This document shows positions 17,341-25,253 of a DNA stretch of 64,000 nucleotides, piece by piece. This DNA is from Nisaea nitritireducens (GTDB taxonomy: Bacteria > Pseudomonadota > Alphaproteobacteria > Thalassobaculales > Thalassobaculaceae), in contig NZ_JACZFS010000014.1 of assembly GCF_014904795.1 (NCBI RefSeq), positions 1-64,000 on the forward strand, read 5' to 3'. Both the position numbers and the translations under genes were made by a program. The notes under the pieces are model-generated. The model was not told the DNA's origin. It did no database searches and worked only from the letters and a program-made list of their open reading frames with translations. Positions within the stretch are counted from its first letter, which is position 1. Each line of letters begins with the position of its first letter.

Positions 17341-18107
17341 ATGTGGTCCGCGGATTGATCATATTCGCCGGGATACTGGCCGTCTGGCAGCTCATTGTCA
17401 GTATCAGCGGCACGCCCGTTTACATCCTGCCCGGCCCGCTGCCCGTCGCAGAGGCCTGGATCCGGTCAGCGTCCCTGATCGCCCGCCACGGATCGATCAC
17501 CTTGGCCGAAATTCTTCTCGGCCTTACCCTGGGAACCCTATTCGGCGGCACGACGGCGCTGATGTTGGCCTGGTCCGCCCGGATACGCCCATGGCTATTG
17601 CCTGTGCTGGTCATCAGCCAGGCGGTGCCGGTCTTCGCGCTTGCGCCGATCCTCGTCCTCTGGCTCGGCTACGGCATGGCGTCCAAGGTCGCCATGGCCG
17701 CGCTTATCATCTTCTTCCCGGTTACGGCTGCGATGTTTGACGGCCTGCGCCGGACCGATCCGCTCTTCATCGATTGCGCCCGTACGCTCGGAGCCAACCG
17801 TCTCGAGCTACTGCTGCATGTCCGCCTGCCGGCCGCCCTGCCCGCCTTTGCCTCCGGGCTGCGCGTGGCCACGGCCGTGGCACCCATCGGTGCGATTGTC
17901 GGCGAATGGGTCGGCTCCAGCGCCGGGCTTGGATACCTGATGCTGCATGCCAATGCCCGTCTGCAGATCGACGTCATGTTCGCCGCTCTCTTCACACTCT
18001 CGATCCTCGCCATCGCGCTCTATTACGGGATCGATTTCCTGCTCAGGGCGACCATGCCCTGGCAAGCCGGCGAAGCCCGGCCAACATTGCATACTGGAGG
18101 AAACTGA
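17337..18107 (+). CDS. thiX: Thiamine precursor (pyrimidine) ABC transporter permease
   Basis: A 256-residue inner-membrane permease with about six hydrophobic segments and the SsuC/TauC-type coupling motif FIDCARTLGANRLELLLHV near residue 145. The end of the domain reads GEWVGSSAGLGYLMLHANA. It lies under a TPP riboswitch and directly before thiY, the arrangement of ThiXY(Z) systems importing formylaminopyrimidine, a thiamine breakdown product that is salvaged to HMP. The cognate ATPase gene (thiZ) is not present in this operon. Confidence 0.88.
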   Translation: MNVVRGLIIFAGILAVWQLIVSISGTPVYILPGPLPVAEAWIRSASLIARHGSITLAEILLGLTLGTLFGGTTALMLAWSARIRPWLLPVLVISQAVPVFALAPILVLWLGYGMASKVAMAALIIFFPVTAAMFDGLRRTDPLFIDCARTLGANRLELLLHVRLPAALPAFASGLRVATAVAPIGAIVGEWVGSSAGLGYLMLHANARLQIDVMFAALFTLSILAIALYYGIDFLLRATMPWQAGEARPTLHTGGN

Positions 18108-19049
18108 ATGTTCACCCGGACCGCCGCGCTTCTCGCCGCGCTGATCGTCCTCGGCACAGCGCCGGCCAATGCAACAGACAAGCTGACCGTCCTTCTGGAC
18201 TGGTTCGTCAACCCTGATCACGGCCCGCTGATCGTTGCCGACAAAAAAGGGTTCTTTGCCGATGAAGGCCTGGAAGTCGAATTGATCGCCCCGGCCGACC
18301 CGAACGATCCGCCGAAACTGGTTGCTGCGAAAAAGGCGGATATCGCCGTCTCCTATCAGCCGCAGCTCCACATCCAGGCGGCTGAAGGCCTGCCTCTGGT
18401 GCGCTTCGGCACGCTGGTCGCCACACCGCTGAACACACTCGTGGTCCTGAAGGACGGGCCGGTGAAATCCATCGCCGATCTGAAAGGCCGCAAGGTCGGG
18501 TTCTCCGTCGGCGGTTTTGAGGACGCCCTACTCGGCGCCATGCTGAAGAAACACGGACTGACGCTCTCTGATGTCGAGTTGATCAACGTGAACTTCTCGC
18601 TCTCACCCTCGATCATCTCGGGCCAGGTCGATGCCGTGATCGGCGCCTTCCGGAATTTCGAACTGAACCAGATGGATATCGTCGGCAAGCCGGGCCGGGC
18701 CTTCTTTGTCGAAGAGGAAGGCGTGCCGCCCTATGACGAGCTGATCTATGTCGCGCACAAGGATCGTCTCGACGATCCGCGCCTGAAGAAGTTCCTCTCC
18801 GCCGTGGAGCAAGCGACCCAATACATCGTCAACCACCCGGGCGATGCCTGGATGGCCTTTATCGATGGTCGCAAGGAGCTGGATGACGAGCTGAACAAGC
18901 GGGCCTGGCGCGATACCCTGCCCCGTTTCGCCCTGCGTCCGGCGGCCCTCGACCGTGGCCGCTACGAGCGCTTCGCCGCCTTCATGAAAGAGGCCGGCCT
19001 AGTCACTAAAGACGTGAAAACAGATGCTTACACGACAGAACTGAAGTAA
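18108..19049 (+). CDS. thiY: Thiamine pyrimidine precursor binding protein
   Basis: A 313-residue periplasmic binding protein of the NMT1/THI5-like family. Residues 1-22 are a signal peptide ending APANA. The mature start KLTVLLDWFVNPDHGPLIVA carries the LDW-x-NP/DH motif typical of pyrimidine-binding ThiY/THI5 proteins. DIAVSYQPQL and GRKVGFSVGGFEDALLG follow. It begins on the base after the thiX stop. The likely ligand is N-formyl-4-amino-5-aminomethyl-2-methylpyrimidine or HMP, inferred from the family and the riboswitch. Confidence 0.88.
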   Translation: MFTRTAALLAALIVLGTAPANATDKLTVLLDWFVNPDHGPLIVADKKGFFADEGLEVELIAPADPNDPPKLVAAKKADIAVSYQPQLHIQAAEGLPLVRFGTLVATPLNTLVVLKDGPVKSIADLKGRKVGFSVGGFEDALLGAMLKKHGLTLSDVELINVNFSLSPSIISGQVDAVIGAFRNFELNQMDIVGKPGRAFFVEEEGVPPYDELIYVAHKDRLDDPRLKKFLSAVEQATQYIVNHPGDAWMAFIDGRKELDDELNKRAWRDTLPRFALRPAALDRGRYERFAAFMKEAGLVTKDVKTDAYTTELK

Positions 19050-19056
19050 GCGGCAG

Positions 19057-19089
19057 CGCCCCGCATGTCCCGGACGGACATGCGGGGCG
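19057..19089. terminator. Hairpin between convergent thiY and aminotransferase genes
   Basis: A perfect 14-bp stem (CGCCCCGCATGTCC at 19057-19070 with its complement at 19076-19089) has a five-base loop. It lies eight bases after the thiY stop and just after the stop of the convergent aminotransferase gene, so it can serve both strands. There is no strong U-run. Confidence 0.75.
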
Positions 19090-19109
19090 GGCCGTTCATT
19101 AAGCGGCGG

Positions 19110-19955
19110 TCAAGTCGTCCGCGTACTTTCCACAAATCCCATATAGAGCTGCCGGGCCCGCTCAAACACAGGCCCCGGGGTCAAGGAGCGATCTTCAAAC
19201 CGATTGATCGCCTGGATCTTCCCGTAATTTCCGCAGACCATGATTTCATCCGCCGCGTGGATGTCATCGGCGGTCAGGGTCACTTCCTCGACCGGCATGC
19301 CCTCTTCCCGCAACAAGCCGATCAACCGGCGCCGCGTGATGCCCGAGAGAAAGGTTCCGTTGGCAGCCGGTGTCCGCGCCACGCCGTTCTTCACGATCCA
19401 GATATTAGCCACCGAGAACTCGGCGACATTGCCATTTGGATCGAGCAGAAGAGCCAGATCGAAACCGCGATCCCGGGCTTCCTTCAACGCGCGTTGCCCA
19501 TTCGGATAGAGACATCCCGCCTTGGCGTCTGTCGGCCCCTGATCGATCGCACACCGCCGGAAGGTGGACAGGCATGCGGAGCCGGCAACGGGATCGGGCA
19601 GCGCCGCCTCGAAGACAGCCAGCACGAATTCCGTATCGTCCCCCTCGGGCGCCACTCCCTGCCCCGTAGAGAAGAACATCGGCCGGATATAGTAATCCAG
19701 ATCCTGCGGCAGCCTTTGCACCGCCTCCCGGCACAAGGCCTCGATTTCAGAAGGCTCAAGTCCAGGCGTCAGCAGCATGGCCTTTGCCGAGCGCACGACC
19801 CGCTGGCAATGCAGTTCGATGTCCGGCATCGCGCCTTTAATGGCGCGGGCACCGTCAAATACGCTGCTTGCCGACCAGAATCCGATCTGAAGCGGACCGG
19901 ACAGCATGGGTTCGTTTGATAGCCATTCACCGCGATACCAGAATATTTGTTTCAT
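19110..19955 (-). CDS. Class IV PLP aminotransferase (branched-chain/D-amino acid type)
   Basis: A 281-residue fold-type IV PLP enzyme like IlvE, D-alanine transaminase and aminodeoxychorismate lyase. IGFWSASSVFDGARAIKG is the N-terminal substrate-site motif. The PLP lysine lies in TDAKAGCLYPNGQRALKEA near residue 157, the cofactor Glu/Asn in GNVAEFSVANIWIVKNG, and the cofactor phosphate loop in TFLSGITRRRLIGLL. The last-named sequence is typical of branched-chain or D-amino acid transaminases, but residues alone do not fix the substrate. AGGAG precedes the ATG at 19955. Confidence 0.82.
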   Translation of the reverse strand: MKQIFWYRGEWLSNEPMLSGPLQIGFWSASSVFDGARAIKGAMPDIELHCQRVVRSAKAMLLTPGLEPSEIEALCREAVQRLPQDLDYYIRPMFFSTGQGVAPEGDDTEFVLAVFEAALPDPVAGSACLSTFRRCAIDQGPTDAKAGCLYPNGQRALKEARDRGFDLALLLDPNGNVAEFSVANIWIVKNGVARTPAANGTFLSGITRRRLIGLLREEGMPVEEVTLTADDIHAADEIMVCGNYGKIQAINRFEDRSLTPGPVFERARQLYMGFVESTRTT

Positions 19956-19981
19956 TTGCAGATCTCCTCGCGCAACAAATT

Positions 19982-20073
19982 AGGACAGCAATATTGTCCT
20001 TTATGGCGAAACAGACCAGACAAACTTTGTCACGGTGACAATCCACAAGCCATGCTGACAGCCATTTGTCAGC
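19982..20073. promoter_or_regulatory. Cluster of three TGTC/GACA inverted repeats before the aminotransferase gene
   Basis: Three inverted repeats lie within 92 bp: AGGACA-N7-TGTCCT (19982-20000), the 15-bp palindrome TTGTCAC-G-GTGACAA (20027-20041) and GCTGACA-N6-TGTCAGC (20054-20073). The last is just after the stop of the upstream lyase gene and may be a weak transcript-end hairpin. The first two lie upstream of the aminotransferase start, where operators are expected. All share a TGTCA/TGACA half-site, also seen at 21082-21104. Confidence 0.5.
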
Positions 20074-20076
20074 CGA

Positions 20077-20985
20077 TCAGGTATCCGTATCGGGTACGAC
20101 GCTGGCAGCTATGGTCCCATCCAGCGCTTCATAATCTCCATACCCAATGTGCTCGTAGATATCTTTCCGGGACATCAGGCGATCGAGGAAGCCTTCCTGC
20201 CCGCCATGCTCCGCCAGATGCTGATAGAGCGCACGGACAATCCCGGCTTCGGCCCTGAGGGATGTCACGGGCCAGATCACCATGCTGAAACCCCACTCCT
20301 GGAATTGCTCAGCTGTGAAATACGGCGTCTTGCCGAACTCCGTCATATTCGCCAGCAGCGGAACGTCGAGCGCTTCGGAAAAGGCTCTGAAATGCGCTTC
20401 TTCAGTAAGCGCTTCCGGGAAGATTGCATCAGCACCGGCAGCGACATACGCCTTGGCCCGGGCGATTGCAGCATCGAGCCCCTCGGACGCCATGGCATCC
20501 GTCCGGGCAATAATCCGCAGATGACTGCGAGCCTTGCGAGCGGCAGCAATCTTTGCGCTCATGGAAGTTGTGTCGTTCAGCAGTTTGTCCGACAGATGAC
20601 CGCATTTTTTCGGCAGCATCTGATCCTCAAGCTGAACGGCGGCGGCGCCCGCCTCTTCCAGCTCTCTGCAAAGCCGCATCACATTCAGTGCTTCGCCGTA
20701 TCCGGTATCGCCATCGACAATCAGAGGAAGTTGTGAGGCACGCACGATGATACGGACCTGATGGACCAGCTCCTCCATCGTCATCATGCCGAGATCGGGA
20801 AGCGCCAGGCTCGCGGAGAGCGCCCCACCCGAAAGATAGAGCGATTCGAACCCTGTATCGCGCGCAATGACAGCGGAAAGGGCGTCATGCGCACCAGGGA
20901 TCCGTACAATTTCCCGCCGGTCCCAAAGCGCTGCCAGCCGATCGCCCGCCGGAGACCCGACCTGTTTTTGCAGGAGCCATGCCAT
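20077..20985 (-). CDS. Isocitrate lyase/PEP mutase superfamily protein, 2-methylisocitrate lyase-like
   Basis: A 302-residue (beta/alpha)8 enzyme of the PEP mutase/isocitrate lyase group. It has SGGALSASLALPDLGMMTMEE near residue 55, the Mg-binding VDGDTGYGEALNV near residue 93, and the catalytic loop QLEDQMLPKKCGHL near residue 125. KKCGH is the signature of 2-methylisocitrate lyase (PrpB), cleaving 2-methylisocitrate to pyruvate and succinate. No prpC or prpD is nearby, so oxaloacetate decarboxylase or dimethylmalate lyase activity is also possible. The ATG at 20985 follows GAGGGAAG. Confidence 0.82.
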   Translation of the reverse strand: MAWLLQKQVGSPAGDRLAALWDRREIVRIPGAHDALSAVIARDTGFESLYLSGGALSASLALPDLGMMTMEELVHQVRIIVRASQLPLIVDGDTGYGEALNVMRLCRELEEAGAAAVQLEDQMLPKKCGHLSDKLLNDTTSMSAKIAAARKARSHLRIIARTDAMASEGLDAAIARAKAYVAAGADAIFPEALTEEAHFRAFSEALDVPLLANMTEFGKTPYFTAEQFQEWGFSMVIWPVTSLRAEAGIVRALYQHLAEHGGQEGFLDRLMSRKDIYEHIGYGDYEALDGTIAASVVPDTDT

Positions 20986-21081
20986 ATTTTTTCTTCCCTC
21001 TTCCGCACCGTCTTACCAGGCGTTTCATTCGTTAATTTCGCGCTTCAGAGATTGCACTCAGCCGCGTCCTCGTGTCATTGC

Positions 21082-21104
21082 ATTGTCATCACTATATTGA
21101 CAAT
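21082..21104. promoter_or_regulatory. Inverted repeat ATTGTCA-N9-TGACAAT in the lyase/mrpE divergent region
   Basis: A perfect 7-bp inverted repeat with a nine-base spacer lies 97 bp before the PrpB-like gene (minus) and about 96 bp before mrpE (plus). Its right arm overlaps a TTGACA that could be a -35 element for the antiporter operon. The half-site matches those in the repeat cluster 19982-20073, which suggests one regulator for both spots. Confidence 0.5.
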
Positions 21105-21199
21105 TCTGGCGTGCTGTCGGATTGGTTCTTGGTACACCAGATCGCTGTCTGCGGACTGAAAAACGAATCTGGTCGGATAAACGCGAGGGAGACGCGTCG

Positions 21200-21688
21200 A
21201 TGAGGCACATCTTAGGTCTGGGGGCGAGCCTTGCCGCTTTCTGGATGCTGTTGTCCGGATCGATCAGTCTCGACAACAAGCTGGTCCTCGGATTCGGTAT
21301 CGCGTCCGTCGTCCTGACATTGTTTCTCGCAATCCGTATGGACCGACTTGACGGTTTCCCGGTTCACATCCGTTTGAGCCCGAAACTGATCCAGTATTGG
21401 ATCTGGCTCGCCAAGGAGATCGGCAAGGCGAATATCGACGTCGCGAAGATCGTCCTCTCTCCGAACATGAAAATTTCGCCGCGCATGGTGCGGGTGAAAG
21501 CAAGCCAGCAAACCGATGTCGGCATTGCCACATTCGCCAATTCCATCACGCTGACACCGGGCACGGTGTCCGTCGATATCGACGATGATGAGATCCTGGT
21601 GCATGCGATCACCGAGGACATGGCAACGGGGCTGATCGAAAGCGATATGGATGAACGGGTTACGGCCATGGAGTTGAAGTACCGATGA
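21200..21688 (+). CDS. mrpE: Na+/H+ antiporter subunit E (MrpE/MnhE)
   Basis: A 162-residue membrane protein, first gene of the Mrp/Mbh-type antiporter operon. Two hydrophobic segments at the N-terminus (about 4-22 and 26-45) are followed by a soluble domain with WLAKEIGKANIDVAKIVLSP and NSITLTPGTVSVDIDDDEILVHAI, the MnhE signature. The ATG at 21200 is preferred, with GAGGGAG upstream; a further upstream in-frame start adds 26 unrelated hydrophilic residues. The stop overlaps mrpF in an ATGA. Confidence 0.93.
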   Translation: MRHILGLGASLAAFWMLLSGSISLDNKLVLGFGIASVVLTLFLAIRMDRLDGFPVHIRLSPKLIQYWIWLAKEIGKANIDVAKIVLSPNMKISPRMVRVKASQQTDVGIATFANSITLTPGTVSVDIDDDEILVHAITEDMATGLIESDMDERVTAMELKYR

Positions 21689-21999
21689 TGTTTGCCGCGG
21701 CCGCCGCCGGCCTGATCATTCCGATGCTGATGGCGCTGGCTCGCGGCCTCATCGGGCCGACCCTTTACGATCGGGTGCTTGCCGGAAACAGCTTCGGCAC
21801 CAAGACGGTCCTGCTGATCGCTGTGCTCGGCTTTATCGGTGGCCGACCGGATTTTCTGGACATCGCCCTGCTCTACGCCCTGATGAATTTCATCGGCACT
21901 ATCGCGATCCTTAAATTCTTCCGCTACAGGAACCTCGGTGTCGCCGACAGTGCTGATATCAGGAACGGGGCCGACGGGAAGAACGGGGGGGCCGTCTGA
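21685..21999 (+). CDS. mrpF: Na+/H+ antiporter subunit F (MrpF/MnhF)
   Basis: A 104-residue protein with three membrane segments (about 3-20, 35-52 and 58-78). The conserved RGLIGPTLYDRVLAGNSFGTK loop is the MrpF/MnhF family mark, and the C-terminal hydrophilic tail is short. It is a small structural subunit of the membrane antiporter complex. Overlaps with both mrpE and mrpG at start and stop codons indicate coupled translation. Confidence 0.9.
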   Translation: MMFAAAAAGLIIPMLMALARGLIGPTLYDRVLAGNSFGTKTVLLIAVLGFIGGRPDFLDIALLYALMNFIGTIAILKFFRYRNLGVADSADIRNGADGKNGGAV

Positions 22000-22340
22000 T
22001 GGAAATGATCATCGATCTGGCCTCCTGGGCATTCATCCTGGCCGGTGTGTTCTTCATCTTTACGGGTACACTCGGCATGCTCCGGCTGCCGGACTTCTAC
22101 ACCCGGCTGCATGCCGCTGGCATCACCGATACGCTTGGCACCGAGCTGCTGCTCATCGCCATGATGCTGCAGGCCGGCTGGTCCATCGTGACCGTAAAAC
22201 TGCTGATGATTTCTCTCTTCATCTTCTTCACCAGCCCGACCGCAACACATGCATTGGCCAACGCGGCCAATGCCGTCGGCCTGCGGCCGTTCGGAGTGCC
22301 GGAAGCCGACCTCCGGCCGAAAACGACGGAGAAAGCATGA
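21999..22340 (+). CDS. mrpG: Na+/H+ antiporter subunit G (MrpG/MnhG)
   Basis: A 113-residue protein with three membrane segments and the MrpG/MnhG hallmark TGTLGMLRLPDFYTRLHAAG near residue 23. The following helix contains LLMISLFIFFTSPTATHALANAA, also typical of the family. It starts on the last base of the mrpF stop (TGATG) and ends in an ATGA overlap with the next gene. Confidence 0.92.
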   Translation: MEMIIDLASWAFILAGVFFIFTGTLGMLRLPDFYTRLHAAGITDTLGTELLLIAMMLQAGWSIVTVKLLMISLFIFFTSPTATHALANAANAVGLRPFGVPEADLRPKTTEKA

Positions 22341-22927
22341 TGGAATCCGGCATCATCAATATCCTCGTCGATATATCCTTGATGACCTTGCTCGGCATCA
22401 CCGCGATAGGCATCGTGCGGTCCCGCAATCTCTTCGCGACAGCAATGCTTTCCGGTATCTACAGCCTGATATCTGCGGCCGTCTTCGTGACCCTTGATGC
22501 CGTCGATGTCGCCTTCACCGAAGCGGCCGTTGGCGCGGGCATCTCGACGGTGCTGATGCTGGGGGCGATGACCCTCACCCGGCGCAGTGAGAAACACGCG
22601 ATCAAGCTGCATATCGGCCCGCTTTTCGTTACGATCGGCATCGGCGCCGCGCTGATTTACGGCACAGTCGATATGCCGCCCTTCGGCTCGACCGACGCAC
22701 CCGGCTTCCAGCATATTGTGCCGGAATACATCGCCGGCTCCCGGGATGACATCCAGGTTCCGAACATCGTCACCTCCATCCTGGCCAGCTATCGTGGTTT
22801 CGATACGCTGGGGGAGACCGCCGTGATCTTTGCGGCCGGTATCGGCGTGCTGTTCCTGCTTGGACGCCGCCGCGAGGATGAAGAGGCCGACGAGAGCTCC
22901 AACAGCGGCAAGGGAGAGGATGCATGA
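22337..22927 (+). CDS. MrpA C-terminal-like / MbhD-MbhE type subunit (DUF4040)
   Basis: A 196-residue membrane protein equal to the free-standing C-terminal part of canonical MrpA. Residues 1-85 form a DUF4040/MbhD unit with LGITAIGIVRSRNLFATAML and VAFTEAAVGAGISTVLMLGA. Residues 95-185 resemble MbhE, with one helix and the NIVTSILASYRGFDTLGET motif typical of the MrpA-MbhE junction. In canonical bacterial Mrp this module is fused to the antiporter-like MrpA N-terminus; here it is separate, as in archaeal Mbh. The first ATG (22337) gives the ATGA overlap with mrpG. Confidence 0.85.
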   Translation: MMESGIINILVDISLMTLLGITAIGIVRSRNLFATAMLSGIYSLISAAVFVTLDAVDVAFTEAAVGAGISTVLMLGAMTLTRRSEKHAIKLHIGPLFVTIGIGAALIYGTVDMPPFGSTDAPGFQHIVPEYIAGSRDDIQVPNIVTSILASYRGFDTLGETAVIFAAGIGVLFLLGRRREDEEADESSNSGKGEDA

Positions 22928-23361
22928 GACATCATCTGATCCTGCGCGTGGTCTCCAAACTGCTGATCCCGTTTATCCTGCTCTACGCACTGTATGTTCA
23001 GTTCCACGGCGACTTCGGACCTGGCGGCGGCTTTCAGGCCGGTGTCATCTTCGCTGCGGCTTTTGTTCTCTACGCCCTGATTTTCGGCGTCCAGGCTGCG
23101 CGTAGAGCTTTCCCGGATAGCTGGCTCGCGATCCTGATCCCGCTCGGCGTCCTGATCTTTGCCGGTACCGGCATCGCATCGCTCCTGCTCGGCGGCACTT
23201 TCCTCGACTATGACGTTCTGGCATCCACGCCGACCGGTGGACAGCATCTCGGCATTCTCGTCGTCGAATTCGGCGTCGGCGTGACAGTGACAGCCGTGAT
23301 GATCGCGATCTTCTTTGCCTATGCGGGCCGGACCCATGAAATTCAGGATGACGACTGGTAA
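22924..23361 (+). CDS. mrpB: Na+/H+ antiporter subunit B (MrpB/MnhB)
   Basis: A 145-residue protein with four predicted membrane segments. FHGDFGPGGGFQAGVIFAAA near residue 29 is the invariant MnhB signature. The ending ILVVEFGVGVTVTAVMIAIFF is the last helix. It overlaps the preceding gene by four bases and is followed three bases later by mrpC. Confidence 0.93.
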   Translation: MRHHLILRVVSKLLIPFILLYALYVQFHGDFGPGGGFQAGVIFAAAFVLYALIFGVQAARRAFPDSWLAILIPLGVLIFAGTGIASLLLGGTFLDYDVLASTPTGGQHLGILVVEFGVGVTVTAVMIAIFFAYAGRTHEIQDDDW

Positions 23362-23364
23362 GCC

Positions 23365-23766
23365 ATGCTTGAGCTGTTCCTAGACAAATATAACTACTGG
23401 ATCGTCGTCGTCCTGATGATGATCGGGCTTTATATCGTCATCGCCCGCGGCAATCTGGTGAAGAAGATAGTCGGTCTCAACGTGTTCCAGACCTCTGTCT
23501 TCATGTTCTACATCTCGCTCGGCAAGGCCGAAGGAGGCACCGCGCCGATCCTGACAGGCAAGCCGGAACTGTTCTCCAATCCGCTGCCGCACGTCCTGAT
23601 CCTGACGGCCATTGTCGTCGGCATTGCAACAACGGCGCTTGGCCTCGCCCTGGTTGTGCGGATACGCGAGAGCTACGACACGATTGAGGAAGACGAGTTG
23701 GAAGGCATGGATAATGCCGTCGTCACGACCGAACGTGCGCGACTAGGCACGGGGGATGCAGCCTGA
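23365..23766 (+). CDS. mrpC: Na+/H+ antiporter subunit C (MrpC, NuoK-like)
   Basis: A 133-residue three-helix protein related to NuoK of complex I. It shows GLYIVIARGNLVKKIVGLNV with the family's conserved basic residues, FQTSVFMFYISLGK, and PLPHVLILTAIVVGIATTALGLALVVRI, where PHVLILTAIVVG is near-invariant. The acidic C-terminal tail is about 25 residues. It overlaps mrpD by one base. Confidence 0.93.
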   Translation: MLELFLDKYNYWIVVVLMMIGLYIVIARGNLVKKIVGLNVFQTSVFMFYISLGKAEGGTAPILTGKPELFSNPLPHVLILTAIVVGIATTALGLALVVRIRESYDTIEEDELEGMDNAVVTTERARLGTGDAA

Positions 23767-25253
23767 TGATCGCCGTCGACCATTTGCCGGTTCTGCAGGT
23801 AGTCGGTCCGCTGATCGCGGCCCCCATCTGCAGCCTGCTCCGGGCCCGGAACCTGGCCTGGTTTTTCACCCTGCTCGTCAGTATTGGCGCTTTCCTCTGC
23901 AGCATCTACCTGCTGAACACGGTGCTGGAAACCGGTCCGATCAGTTATGCGATCGGCGGCTGGGCAGCACCGCTTGGCATCGAATACCGGGTCGATGCGA
24001 GCAACGGATTTGTGCTGCTGATCATTTCCGGCATTTCCTCCGTTGTACTGCCGTTTGCCAAGCGCAGCTTCGAGCTGGAAGTCCCTGAAAACCAACACTC
24101 TCTTCTCTATACAGCGTATATCCTTTGCCTGACCGGACTGCTCGGCATCACAGCCACAGCGGATGCCTTCAACGTCTTCGTCTTTCTGGAAGTTTCGTCG
24201 CTTTCGACCTATGTGCTGGTCGCCGCGGGGGCAAAACAGGATCGCCGCGCGCTGACCGCCGCCTACAATTATCTGATCCTCGGCACCATAGGCGCGACCT
24301 TCTTCGTTATCGGCGTCGGCCTGCTCTACATGGCGACGGGTACGCTGAACATGGCGGACCTCGCCGCCCGGGTCGGTCCGATAGGCGGCTCCCGTACGCT
24401 GGATGTCGGATTTGCCTTTATTGTCATCGGGCTCGCCCTGAAGCTTGCGCTGTTCCCACTGCACAACTGGCTGCCCAACGCCTATACTTACGCGCCGAGC
24501 GCGGTCACCGCCTTTCTGGCGGCAACGGCGACCAAGGCGGCGGTTTATCTGCTGCTGCGCTTTTGCTTCACCATCTTCGGCTCCGGCTCGGGCTTTCTGG
24601 CGCCCATGGTTGGGCTGGTCTGCATGCCACTGGCGCTGGCCGGCATGTTCGCCGGCTCTCTGGCGGCGATCTATCAGTATAATCTGAAGCGGATGCTGGC
24701 TTATTCGAGTGTGGCCCAGATTGGCTACATGGTACTGGGCATCAGTTTCCTCAGCATCACCGGCCTGATGGCCACAACCCTGCACCTGTTCAATCACGCC
24801 TTGATGAAAGGCGCCCTGTTCATGGCGCTCGGCTGTGTCTTCTTCCGAGTCCGGTCGGTCAATATCAACGATCTGTCCGGGATCGCCCGGCAGATGCCCT
24901 GGACCATGGCAGCATTCGTAATCAGTGGCCTCAGCCTGATCGGCGTGCCTCTGACGGTCGGCTTCATCAGCAAATGGTATCTGATCTCCGCAGCGCTGGA
25001 GCAGGAAGCCTGGGTGCTCATCGCCCTGATCCTCGCCAGCTCCCTGCTTGCAGTGATCTATATCTGGCGGGTTATCGAAGTGGCGTATCTGAAAGACCCG
25101 ATCCCGGGCCGGACCGTGACGGAAGCACCACTCTCCATGCTGCTCCCGACCTGGGCGCTGGTAATTGCCAATATCTACTTCGGTGTTGATGCAAGCCTGA
25201 CGACGCGGGTTGCCCGGATGGCGGCCGAAGGTCTCGTGGGAGTGGCACAATGA
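23766..25253 (+). CDS. mrpD: Antiporter subunit D, copy 1 (MrpD/NuoL-M-N family)
   Basis: A 495-residue proton-translocating subunit with about 14 membrane helices. Residues expected for proton transfer are present: Glu in FVFLEVSSLSTYVL near residue 143, Lys in ALKLALFPLHNWLP near residue 224, Lys in AATATKAAVYLLLRF near residue 252, His/Lys in HLFNHALMKGALFM and Lys in VGFISKWYLI near residue 404. It is the first of three such subunits in this operon. It overlaps the second copy in an ATGA. Confidence 0.92.
   Translation: MIAVDHLPVLQVVGPLIAAPICSLLRARNLAWFFTLLVSIGAFLCSIYLLNTVLETGPISYAIGGWAAPLGIEYRVDASNGFVLLIISGISSVVLPFAKRSFELEVPENQHSLLYTAYILCLTGLLGITATADAFNVFVFLEVSSLSTYVLVAAGAKQDRRALTAAYNYLILGTIGATFFVIGVGLLYMATGTLNMADLAARVGPIGGSRTLDVGFAFIVIGLALKLALFPLHNWLPNAYTYAPSAVTAFLAATATKAAVYLLLRFCFTIFGSGSGFLAPMVGLVCMPLALAGMFAGSLAAIYQYNLKRMLAYSSVAQIGYMVLGISFLSITGLMATTLHLFNHALMKGALFMALGCVFFRVRSVNINDLSGIARQMPWTMAAFVISGLSLIGVPLTVGFISKWYLISAALEQEAWVLIALILASSLLAVIYIWRVIEVAYLKDPIPGRTVTEAPLSMLLPTWALVIANIYFGVDASLTTRVARMAAEGLVGVAQ

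Noticed and set aside
20054-20073. Classical rho-independent terminator after the PrpB-like gene
   Set aside because: The GCTGACA stem is only 7 bp and has no U-run; kept only as part of the repeat cluster.
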